Source of the DNA: Scatomorpha merdigallinarum
GTDB taxonomy: Bacteria; Bacillota; Clostridia; Oscillospirales; Oscillospiraceae
Reading direction: 5' to 3'
Assembly (NCBI GenBank): GCA_018710885.1
Contig: DVJA01000081.1
Span: forward strand, 1-64,000
Length of the DNA: 64,000 bases
Positions 24,723 to 31,196 of this stretch are shown piece after piece (the stretch's first letter is position 1; each line of letters begins with the position of its first letter). The notes beneath the pieces are model-generated. The model saw only the letters and a program-made list of their open reading frames with translations, did not search any database and had not been told where the DNA came from. A program made the position numbers and the translations under genes.

Positions 24723-24779
24723 AGCTTTTCCTCATTGCTTTAAAGTTCTCTATACGATATGATCTAATATATACAATGA

Positions 24780-25247
24780 CAGTTCTTCTTCAGTGAAAAC
24801 CAAATAAATGTCATTAGTGAAGCTGTCTATACTATCGATAATACATCAAAGACAAGAGCAATCTTTGAAATCAACAAGGGCATTGGAAAAATAAATGGTA
24901 TTGACGTGAATTCAAGTATACCCGAAGATAATCGTAGAGTGCATCTCGAAAACATGATTTACATAGCAGATGGCCCCAGTGATATTCCCGCCTTTTCCGT
25001 TGTAAAAAAAGGAGGTGGGGCAACTTTCGCCATTTATCCAAAAGGCGACCTAAAAGCTATGCAGCAGGTAGAGCAGATGCGGGAAGATGGCCGTGTGGAC
25101 ATGTACGCGGAGGCCGATTATTCTGAAGGCACAACTGCGTATATGTGGATAACGGACAAAATACAAAAAATGGCGGATCGCATTCGTGAAGCAGAAAAAA
25201 GTAAGATCTTAAGCTCTGCATCAAGTGTTCCTCGGCACCTTATTTAG
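24780..25247 (+). pseudogene. HAD-family phosphatase, C-terminal fragment
   Basis: After an in-frame stop at 24777-24779 the frame is open for 155 residues: an IFEINKG segment, RRVHLENMIYIADGPSDIPA (the HAD motif-IV DGPSD aspartates), FSVVKKGGGATFAIYP and a helical end. The N-terminal half with the DxDxT nucleophile motif is missing, so this is a 5'-truncated gene. It is AT-richer than the preceding operon. Full-length relatives of this HAD type are often found in mobile elements of clostridia (recalled, not searched). Confidence 0.6.
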
Positions 25248-25272
25248 TGAATAATATCTTTATATATCTTAA

Positions 25273-25842
25273 ACCGGCACACAGCGCGAAATGTGGGTCG
25301 AAAATAACATATATGCTTTCTCTAGACGCGATGATTCAACTGGGCAGGAGATAATAGCAATCTTCAATAATGGTACAAGCAACGAGACCAGGCAGATACC
25401 CATTCGAGCAGAGAGCAGTTTGTCTGTGGGGACAACATTGACCAATCTTCTCGACACTTCTGTTACCGCGCAAATTACGTCTGGTGGCGTTACCGGTAAA
25501 ATGCTTGACATATATCTACCCGCAAAGACCTGCTACGTTTTTACCTCTGATACTGTAGAAAGCTATACGCCGATGGCACGTACAGTTACGACTATAAGAG
25601 TTCACTACGACGTTGGTCTTGGTAACACAATGTATCTGCGAGGCGATGAATACCCTCTCACATGGGATATGGGCAGGAGCATGCTGAACACAGCATCGGA
25701 TTGCTGGGTATATGAACCCGAGCGCATCCCGGCTGGAGAAACATTTGAGTTTAAGCCAATGATAAATAATGAAACATGGTCTGTTGGCTCCAACTTCACT
25801 GGTACAGGAGGACAAGTTATAGATATATATCCTACTTTCTAG
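25273..25842 (+). pseudogene. Secreted alpha-amylase, C-terminal fragment
   Basis: The frame opens after a TAA at 25270-25272 with TGTQREMWVENNIYAFSRRD, the end of a GH13 alpha-amylase barrel and start of its C-terminal beta domain. A second beta domain (YDVGLGNTMYLRGDEYPLTW) resembles starch-binding modules and ends the protein. The catalytic part and signal peptide are absent. Its presence beside a maltodextrin operon suggests an earlier starch-degrading gene set of which only the importer and intracellular enzyme remain. Confidence 0.65.
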
Positions 25843-25895
25843 TTTTATGAAACAAGAAATGAGTATTCGAATTCTGTAATTCAATACTTATCCTG

Positions 25896-25949
25896 TTGTA
25901 AATACGCCTCCTCGTTCGTGTAATGAGTACAGAACACAAACGAGGAGGC
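25896..25949 (+). promoter_or_regulatory. parM: parM promoter/operator with long inverted repeat
   Basis: TTGTAA (25896-25901), 17 bases, TGTAAT (25919-25924). The left arm GCCTCCTCGTTCGTG (25906-25920) pairs at 14 of 15 positions with CACAAACGAGGAGGC (25935-25949), which contains the ribosome-binding site AGGAGG, eight bases before the ATG. The layout and words are the same as before 4692. Partition operons are usually autoregulated by their DNA-binding protein, here the ParR-like product; a separate centromere with repeats was not seen. An AT-rich near-dyad (25862-25890) lies just upstream. Confidence 0.6.
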
Positions 25950-25956
25950 TTTTACT

Positions 25957-26868
25957 ATGCTTATAGCCATTGACCACGGCAACTATGTCGTAAAGACGCC
26001 GCACAGCGAGTTCGTCTCAGGACTCTCCGAGCACAGGGTGCGGCCGCCGCTGGGCGATGAGGTGCTCGAGTACGCGGGCAGCTTCTGGACGCTCTCCGGT
26101 AAGCGGCTGCCGTACATGAGGGACAAGACGCGCGACGAGCGTTGGTTCAGGCTGACGCTTTTCGCCATCGCCCGCGAGATGGAGGCCGCCGGTAAGCTGG
26201 GCTCGCGCGAGGAGATAGACCTCGCGGTCGGTCTGCCGCCGGAGCACTACGGCCTGCTGCGTGAGCGCTTCGCTAAGTACTTCAAGCGCGGGAATGTGAG
26301 CTTCGTCTACAAGGACAAGCCCGTTAATCTGACTATCCGTCATGTCCTTGTGTACCCGCAGGCCTACGCCGCAGTCATCCCACAGAGCGGCGAGCTTCTC
26401 AAGACCCTGCGCGTGTTCGTCATAGACATCGGCGGCATCACGACCGACGTGCTGCTCCTGCGCAATGGCAAACCGGATTTACAGTTCTGCCGTAGCCTCG
26501 AGAGCGGCGTGATTACAATGAACAACGAGATTATTGGCAAGGTCAGCGCCGAGCACGATATGCGCGTAGAGGACGAGCACATCAGCGCAGTTTTGCTCGG
26601 GCGCGGCACCATCCTGCCCGAGGATGTGAAGCGCACCATACGCACCGCAGCCGAAGCCCACGCGCGCGGCATACTCGACCAGCTCCGCGAGCTTCAGGTG
26701 GATCTGCGCACGAACCCGGCCATCTTCATCGGCGGCGGCAGCATACTGTTCAGGACTCTGCTGGAGCACTCGTCCATGGTCGCGCAGGCCAGCTTCGTGA
26801 CCGACCCGAAGGCCAACGCCATCGGCTATGAGCTGCTTGCAAGCAGTCAACTCCGGGGTATGCCATGA
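25957..26868 (+). CDS. parM: ParM/StbA-type actin-like partition ATPase
   Basis: The 303-residue protein has the actin-fold phosphate-1 loop at its start (IAIDHGNYVVK), the phosphate-2 loop VFVIDIGGITTDVLLL and the adenosine loop IFIGGGSIL. Length and layout match plasmid ParM-like proteins, which form filaments that push DNA copies apart. The gene overlaps the small ParR-like gene by four bases. On an integrative element this means that the excised circle may be stably kept. Regulated by the promoter/operator at 25896-25949. Confidence 0.85.
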   Translation: MLIAIDHGNYVVKTPHSEFVSGLSEHRVRPPLGDEVLEYAGSFWTLSGKRLPYMRDKTRDERWFRLTLFAIAREMEAAGKLGSREEIDLAVGLPPEHYGLLRERFAKYFKRGNVSFVYKDKPVNLTIRHVLVYPQAYAAVIPQSGELLKTLRVFVIDIGGITTDVLLLRNGKPDLQFCRSLESGVITMNNEIIGKVSAEHDMRVEDEHISAVLLGRGTILPEDVKRTIRTAAEAHARGILDQLRELQVDLRTNPAIFIGGGSILFRTLLEHSSMVAQASFVTDPKANAIGYELLASSQLRGMP

Positions 26869-27209
26869 AATGTGACGGAAAATACCGCTTCACGCTCCAG
26901 TTCCCGGCTGACACCGAGCGCCGCATCCGGGCGGGAGAGCTGCTTGAGCAGCTCGGCAACAGGAAAAGCGCCGTCGTGGTGGCGGCGCTTTGCGAGTATG
27001 CAGACCAACATCCCGAGCTATTGACCCGACCCGTGCGGGCGAAGATTCAGACGGAGTACGCAGCCTCTCGCGCAGCCCTTGAAGAGCTTGTCCGCAAGCT
27101 CGTGAGCGAGCAGCTGGCGAAAGGGAGCGCAGTTGCCGAGCAGAACAACGCCTATACACTCGATGACGACATAGCCCGTATGCTGGGGAATCTCGACGTG
27201 TTTGGATAA
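26865..27209 (+). CDS. ParR-like partition DNA-binding protein
   Basis: ATG at 26865 overlaps the parM stop. The 114-residue product begins with a stretch (YRFTLQFPADTERRIRAGEL, then LEQLGNRKSAVVVAALCEY) that has the strand-helix-helix pattern of a ribbon-helix-helix DNA-binding domain; the C-terminal half is charged and helical and would bind the ParM filament. Size and position after parM are those of ParR. It probably also represses the parM promoter by binding the inverted repeat there. Confidence 0.65.
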   Translation: MKCDGKYRFTLQFPADTERRIRAGELLEQLGNRKSAVVVAALCEYADQHPELLTRPVRAKIQTEYAASRAALEELVRKLVSEQLAKGSAVAEQNNAYTLDDDIARMLGNLDVFG

Positions 27210-27307
27210 GCGCATTTATACGCGAGAAAAGCGCCTTGCCTGGCACATTTCTCATTTTTTCTTCGTGAATCAAATTATTACTTACTAAAAACAATTTGTA
27301 CTTTCTT

Positions 27308-27355
27308 CACTCGTCCTACACGTTGAATTACGATTCTAACAGTGGAGGTCGAGTG
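27308..27355 (+). promoter_or_regulatory. Inverted repeat covering the ribosome-binding site of 27357
   Basis: CACTCGTCCTACAC (27308-27321) pairs at 12 of 14 positions with GTGGAGGTCGAGTG (27342-27355), which holds the GGAGG ribosome-binding site and ends one base before the ATG. The layout is the same as at 713-752, 4642-4691, 25906-25949 and 28053-28094. Confidence 0.55.
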
Positions 27356-27356
27356 A

Positions 27357-27692
27357 ATGGACTACGAACTACTGGGCAAGAACATACGGAAATTCCGCTT
27401 ACAGGCCGGAATCAAACAGGAAGAGTTAGCCGAACAGGTCGACTGCACGGGCAGCCACATCGGTCAGATTGAGCGCGGCCGCGGAGTGCCGAGCCTGGAA
27501 ATGGTCGTCAGGATTGCAAACGCGCTCCATGTCACCGTGGATCAACTTCTGCTGGATTACACCGAGTACCCGGAGCTGGTTTACCTCCGGGACGCCGAGA
27601 AACGTGTACAGGGGTTCAGCACTCAGGGAAAGGTGCTCGCCTGCGAGATGATAGACGGGCTTCTCGGACTGATAGAGGGGTTAAAACCATGA
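27357..27692 (+). CDS. XRE-family transcriptional regulator (111 aa)
   Basis: The 111-residue product has a clear Cro/CI helix-turn-helix in its first 60 residues: LGKNIRKFRLQAGIKQEELA, then GSHIGQIERGRGVPSLEMVV and IANALHVTVDQLL. A helical C-terminal part of about 45 residues follows. Regulators of this kind, located just before the sigma-like/xis/int module of Tn916-type elements, often control excision. Its own ribosome-binding site lies in an inverted repeat, so translation may be limited. Confidence 0.85.
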   Translation: MDYELLGKNIRKFRLQAGIKQEELAEQVDCTGSHIGQIERGRGVPSLEMVVRIANALHVTVDQLLLDYTEYPELVYLRDAEKRVQGFSTQGKVLACEMIDGLLGLIEGLKP

Positions 27693-28052
27693 GCGTGTTC
27701 AGACTGCGATATAGGACACGCTCAAAAAAAGAATAGCGAAACAACAAGATACAGCTGCTTGGAAACAAGTAGCTGTATTTTCATATATACATTTGCCTTG
27801 GACGTGCCATTCTTCGGAACAGCACGTCCATTTTTGCTGCGCAAAAAACATGATGTGCCATTTCCTCGCCCATGCTGGGCAACCGGAAATGATGCACAAA
27901 AACTTCATTCGCATCGCCTTTGCCCGTATTCGCGGTGCGCTGCAAGCGCATGAAGTTTCATGCCAGCGGGAAGGGGGTGATTCCCATGTACATCGCGTGA
28001 GTGCGTTGAACACCCCCGATAACCAACCTAATTACAACGCATGCCGTTCCGG
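27693..28052. other. Hairpin-dense intergenic stretch with two terminators
   Basis: No convincing gene. ATACAGCTGCTT/AAGTAGCTGTAT (27749-27778) followed by TTTT, and GGACGTGC/GCACGTCC (27800-27829) followed by TTTTT, are two intrinsic terminators in a row. A long imperfect hairpin (about 27853-27898, with CATTTCC/GGAAATG and GCCC/GGGC stems) and a GCATGCCG/CGGCATGC dyad (28039-28057) follow. The density of structure suggests a control region for the sigma-like/xis/int genes, or possibly a transfer origin; neither is shown. Confidence 0.55.
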
Positions 28053-28094
28053 CATGCCTCCCAGGCGGCTGGGATGGCATGGCCTGGAGGCATG
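28053..28094 (+). promoter_or_regulatory. Hairpin hiding the ribosome-binding site of the sigma-like gene
   Basis: CATGCCTCC (28053-28061) is an exact complement of GGAGGCATG (28086-28094), which carries the GGAGG site for the GTG start at 28099. A CCCAG/CTGGG stem (28060-28073) and an upstream GCATGCCG/CGGCATGC dyad (28039-28057) compete for the left arm, so the region can switch between structures. Confidence 0.55.
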
Positions 28095-28098
28095 AAAA

Positions 28099-28479
28099 GT
28101 GAAAAAAGAAAGAGATGAACTCAGAGGACGCTTTACGAGGTTCATGGAGGTCACGGTGCGTAATGCCCGGATCGACTATCTGAGGAAGCTGAAACGCCAG
28201 GTGCCGACGGTGCCGTTGGACAGCATACCGGAATCACAGCTCGGGTATGCTGACTCCCGGCCGTCCAACGTTGGCTTCGATTTTGACGATGAACGCCTGT
28301 CCCAAGCTTTCGTTGAGCTGTCATCCGTGCGTCAGCGCATACTGACCCTGCTGTTCGTGCATGAAATCAAACCCTCAGAGATTGCCTGGCTGCTGGACTG
28401 CCCGGTGGAGTATGTGTACAAGCAGCGCTCTCTGGCCATAAAGCGGCTGCGCAGGATGCTTGGAGGTGATGACAAGTGA
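28099..28479 (+). CDS. Sigma-70-like factor of Tn916-type elements (Orf7-like)
   Basis: GTG start at 28099 (GGAGG 28086-28090). The 126-residue product has a short conserved helix VRNARIDYLRKLKRQV and a C-terminal sigma region-4 helix-turn-helix (LFVHEIKPSEIAWLLDCP, then VEYVYKQRSLAIKRLRRML). Length and position before the small HTH gene, xis and int match ORF7 of Tn916-like elements, where this protein helps to activate element transcription. GTGA overlap with the next gene. Confidence 0.8.
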   Translation: MKKERDELRGRFTRFMEVTVRNARIDYLRKLKRQVPTVPLDSIPESQLGYADSRPSNVGFDFDDERLSQAFVELSSVRQRILTLLFVHEIKPSEIAWLLDCPVEYVYKQRSLAIKRLRRMLGGDDK

Positions 28480-28667
28480 ATAGCCACGAATTCAGAGACA
28501 CATTGGAGAGAGCGCTTTCCGGCGACCGCACGGCGCTCGAAGCAATCCTGCTGCTCTATATGCCCCTCATAAACCGATACAGCCGGATAGACGGCGAGCT
28601 GGATGAGGATCTCAGGCAGTACATACTGCTGCACGTCGTGACGAAGATTGGAGAGTTCAAAACCTGA
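28476..28667 (+). CDS. Small helix-turn-helix protein (Orf8-like)
   Basis: GTG at 28476 overlaps the preceding stop. The 63-residue product (FRDTLERALSGDRTALEAIL, then LLYMPLINRYSRIDGELDED) matches the small helix-turn-helix proteins that follow the sigma-like gene in Tn916-type elements; they resemble sigma region 2 by sequence. The two proteins are thought to act together as a split sigma-like regulator. Confidence 0.75.
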   Translation: MNSHEFRDTLERALSGDRTALEAILLLYMPLINRYSRIDGELDEDLRQYILLHVVTKIGEFKT

Positions 28668-29051
28668 AAATTCTCCTGTGCATTGGCAGATTTTGAGTTT
28701 TCCCGTCGTTCTTATTTTACGAAGGCATCCCAAACTGTACCTTGACAACTTCATACCGCACCCCGGCACGTCCCCCGAAAGCGGAGCGGCTATCCACCTG
28801 TCCGGCAATCAGGTCAAGAGCACTTATGCGAGCCCGGCGACCTCGCAACGCGACGAGGCTTTCGGCACATTATGGTACTTCCGTCTCGGACGGCCCGGCA
28901 TAGGAATGCCCGGAGAGGCTTACACCTCTATGAGCCTGCCAAGGCGCCGCGGCGCGGATTTGTATTAGAACGTTTGTTGCAAATGGAAATCATGCACCGT
29001 GTAATTTCAGTAAGTGATACTTGCCTATATCCTGCGAAAGGGGTTAGTTCT
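28668..29051. other. 384-base intergenic stretch before xis
   Basis: No frame here has a good start and family match. There is TTGACA (28743-28748) and short dyads, e.g. CACCTG/CAGGTC near 28796-28816. The stretch is GC-rich until about 28965 and AT-rich after. In related elements the gap between the orf8-like gene and xis is also long, so a promoter or RNA leader of xis/int is likely here (inference). Confidence 0.45.
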
Positions 29052-29246
29052 ATGAAGGAAATTCCGATTTGGGAAAAAAGCAATTTGACTTTGGAAGAAG
29101 CCGCGGCATATTCGGGAATAGGTATCAATAAACTGCGTGAACTATCCAATGAACAAAATTGCCGGTTCGTCCTGTGGGTCGGTAATAAACGGCTTATAAA
29201 GCGCCGGTTATTTGACCAGTACATCGAGCACGAATACTCTATTTGA
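29052..29246 (+). CDS. xis: Excisionase (Tn916 Xis family)
   Basis: ATG at 29052 after GAAAGGGG. The 64-residue basic product has the MerR-like winged helix of Tn916 Xis: IWEKSNLTLEEAAAYSGIGI, then NKLRELSNEQNCRFVLWVG and KRLIKRRLFDQYIE. Xis bends the DNA at the element ends and, with the integrase, directs excision. It lies 85 bases before the integrase gene. AT-richer than the upstream backbone, like int. Confidence 0.9.
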   Translation: MKEIPIWEKSNLTLEEAAAYSGIGINKLRELSNEQNCRFVLWVGNKRLIKRRLFDQYIEHEYSI

Positions 29247-29330
29247 AATTTGTGATGAAAAAGTAGCCTTGGTATGATACAATGATTGTGTCATATCAAG
29301 GCTCTTTCCATAAAGGAAAGGAGTTTGACT

Positions 29331-30530
29331 GTGTCCGAGAAGCGGAGAGATAACAAGGGAAGGATCCTGCGGACGGGAGAGAGCCAAAGAAAAGACCTGA
29401 TTTATCAATATAGGTACACCGACATCCGCGGCAAACGCCGAACCATATATTCATCCAATTTGAGCGAACTGCGTAAAAAAGAGGCCGAAATACTCAAACA
29501 GTTGAGCGAGGGAATTGACTACGCCGCCGGACAGATAACCGTGATTGCCCTTGTAGAACGTTATATAAGGTTGAAGCAAGGCACTCGATATAACACAAAG
29601 GTTGGCTACAAATTTGTCTTGAATATAATAAAAACAGAAGATTTCGGGTATCGGCAAATCCGCGACATCAAAGTATCTGATGCTCAAGCATGGATGATAA
29701 AGCTGCATGATGACGGTCGGGGCTACAGCACACTCACAAGTGTACGAGGAGTCATTAAACCCGCATTTCAGATGGCGTATAACGAAGATGCCATCCGCAA
29801 AAATCCTTTTGACTTCAAATTGGTTGATGTCGTCCCAAATGATTCACAGAAGAGGATAGCACTGACAGACGAGCAGCAGGAAATATGGATGAACTTCATT
29901 CGAGAGGATAAAACTTATTCCAAATACTATGATGAATTCGTTGTTTTGCTCGGAACCGGTATGCGTGTAAGTGAATTTTGCGGTATCACAAAAGATGATT
30001 TGCAGTTTAGTGAACGGAGAATCCGGGTAGATCATCAGCTTGTACGGGAACGTGGTGGTAAATACTACGTTGAAAAGACAAAAACAGAATGTGGCTGTCG
30101 GTTTATACCCATGACTGATGAGGTGTATCGCAGTCTACTAAACATTCTTGAACGTCGTAAGAAAGTCGCAAAAGAATTCATAGTAGACGGTTATAGCGGT
30201 TTCTTGCTGTTGGATAAGAACGACCATCCGAAAGTTGCTCTTCACATTGAAAACGAGATGCGCTGGGCAATGAAAAAATACTCCAAGCTACACCCTGACA
30301 AGCCATTGCCACATATTACGCCACATGTTTTCCGTCACACATTCTGCACAAATATGGCAAACAAAGGAATGGATGTCAAGCATCTGCAGTACATCATGGG
30401 TCATTCTGATGTGGGCGTGACACTCAATGTTTACACCCATGCCAATTACGATTTGGCTGCAGAACAAATGCTGGAAATCATAGACTTTCCGTCTTCTTAT
30501 GTGCATCAAGAGCAAAGAGAATCAGTCTGA
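29331..30530 (+). CDS. int: Tyrosine integrase (Tn916 family)
   Basis: GTG at 29331 after GGAAAGGAG. The 399-residue protein has an N-terminal arm-binding domain (RIYQYRYTDIRGKRR-like stretch), a core-binding domain and the catalytic domain with R212 (GTGMRVSEFCG), H332 and R335 (HVFRHTF), H358 (GHSD) and the nucleophile Y368 (NVYTHANY). Tn916 Int has 405 residues. All catalytic residues are present, so the enzyme should be active. It integrates and, with Xis, excises the element through a circular intermediate. It is the last gene before the chromosomal boundary. Confidence 0.92.
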   Translation: MSEKRRDNKGRILRTGESQRKDLIYQYRYTDIRGKRRTIYSSNLSELRKKEAEILKQLSEGIDYAAGQITVIALVERYIRLKQGTRYNTKVGYKFVLNIIKTEDFGYRQIRDIKVSDAQAWMIKLHDDGRGYSTLTSVRGVIKPAFQMAYNEDAIRKNPFDFKLVDVVPNDSQKRIALTDEQQEIWMNFIREDKTYSKYYDEFVVLLGTGMRVSEFCGITKDDLQFSERRIRVDHQLVRERGGKYYVEKTKTECGCRFIPMTDEVYRSLLNILERRKKVAKEFIVDGYSGFLLLDKNDHPKVALHIENEMRWAMKKYSKLHPDKPLPHITPHVFRHTFCTNMANKGMDVKHLQYIMGHSDVGVTLNVYTHANYDLAAEQMLEIIDFPSSYVHQEQRESV

Positions 30531-30542
30531 TATTCACTGATC

Positions 30543-30565
30543 TACTACACCATTTACTACACCAT
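30543..30565. repeat. Tandem direct repeat at the element end
   Basis: TACTACACCAT occurs at 30543-30553 and again at 30555-30565, just after the integrase stop. Tn916-type integrases bind short direct repeats near the element ends through their N-terminal domain, so these are candidate arm-type sites. TTGCAGG, repeated at about 30605 and 30662, may mark the core region but is too short to assign. Confidence 0.45.
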
Positions 30566-30689
30566 CCAGCAATAAAACGGCGTAAGTTTGTAAACAGTTT
30601 TGTAATTGCAGGAAATTAAAAAGCAAGGATTAAGCCTCAAAAATGCCATAATATAAGGTTTTGCAGGCTTTTGAAGGGACACGGATACG

Positions 30690-31142
30690 ATGACAAAAAT
30701 CCTATTCGTTTGCCACGGCAATATATGCCGCAGTCCTATGGCGGAGTTTATGTTCAGGGATATGGTGAAAAAGGCCGGGCGGGAGCGGGAGTTCCGCATC
30801 GCGTCGGCGGCAACCTCTTACGAGGAGGCCGGCAACCCCGTTTATCCTCCCGCGCGCAGGAAGCTTGCCGAACACGGCATCGGCTGCGCCGGGCACGCGG
30901 CCCACAGGATGACCACGGATGAGTACGGCGAGTATGACCTCATAGTCTGCATGGACCAGGCCAACCTGCGCAACCTGCGCCGCATGACCGGCGGGGACCC
31001 TGACGGCAAGATATCCCTGCTGCTCGACCACTGCGGCCGCACCGGCGAGGAGGTCGCCGACCCCTGGTACACAGGCGACTTCGAGGCCACCTGGCAGGAC
31101 CTGAGCGAAGGCCTCGCCGCCCTGCTCCGGGAGCTCTGCTGA
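30690..31142 (+). CDS. Low-molecular-weight protein-tyrosine phosphatase
   Basis: The 150-residue protein starts MTKILFVCHGNICRSPMAEF, with the P-loop C8-x5-R14-S15, and has the general-acid aspartate in DPWYTGDF. It hydrolyses phosphotyrosine or phosphoarginine in cytoplasmic proteins. It is the first chromosomal gene after the element, and its 5' region (-10-like TATAAG near 30655) lies right at the boundary, so integration may have changed its promoter. Confidence 0.92.
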   Translation: MTKILFVCHGNICRSPMAEFMFRDMVKKAGREREFRIASAATSYEEAGNPVYPPARRKLAEHGIGCAGHAAHRMTTDEYGEYDLIVCMDQANLRNLRRMTGGDPDGKISLLLDHCGRTGEEVADPWYTGDFEATWQDLSEGLAALLRELC

Positions 31143-31152
31143 CACGCTGCAT

Positions 31153-31189
31153 TAAAAAGCCGCACGGCCGGTTGGCCGTGCGGCTTTTT
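31153..31189. terminator. Bidirectional terminator between convergent genes
   Basis: AAAAGCCGCACGGCC pairs with GGCCGTGCGGCTTTT over a 4-base loop and has T/A runs on both sides. It serves the phosphatase gene (rightward) and cls (leftward). Confidence 0.85.
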
Positions 31190-31196
31190 CTCTTTC

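Larger units (their letters stand above)
18344..25842. other. Cargo block 2: alpha-glucan uptake and cleavage genes plus gene remnants
   Basis: The block lies between the DUF3854 remnant and the parM promoter. It has a LacI regulator, a GH13 enzyme and a three-gene ABC sugar transporter in one direction, then a terminator, then fragments of a HAD phosphatase and an alpha-amylase without their 5' parts. The fragments are AT-richer than the rest and show that the site has taken up and lost DNA more than once. Confidence 0.65.
1..30600. mobile_element. Right-hand part of an integrative (ICE-like) element with a Tn916-type integration module
   Basis: The block runs from the left window edge to just past an integrase gene at 29331-30530. 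It holds functions typical of mobile DNA: serine recombinase, SSB, MoxR/vWA pair, YqaJ nuclease, DUF3854 protein, ParM/ParR partition, sigma-like factor, Orf8-like protein, excisionase and tyrosine integrase. Many genes are unrecognised and nearly all read rightward, in contrast to the mixed orientation of the chromosomal genes that follow. Relaxase, VirB4 or coupling-protein genes are not in the window, so conjugation is inferred only from the family of the integration module. The right boundary lies somewhere between the integrase stop and the phosphatase gene at 30690; the exact att site was not determined. Confidence 0.8.

Noticed and set aside
24666..24726. Imperfect repeat read as an insertion-sequence end
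   Set aside because: It is the stem of the terminator of the sugar operon; no transposase is associated.
27853..27898. Transfer origin (oriT)
   Set aside because: The hairpin is suggestive, but no relaxase gene lies near and no nic-site word was recognised; left only as a possibility.
30531..30689. tRNA gene as integration target
   Set aside because: No cloverleaf or T-loop word was seen next to the integrase; Tn916-type integrases usually do not use tRNA genes.
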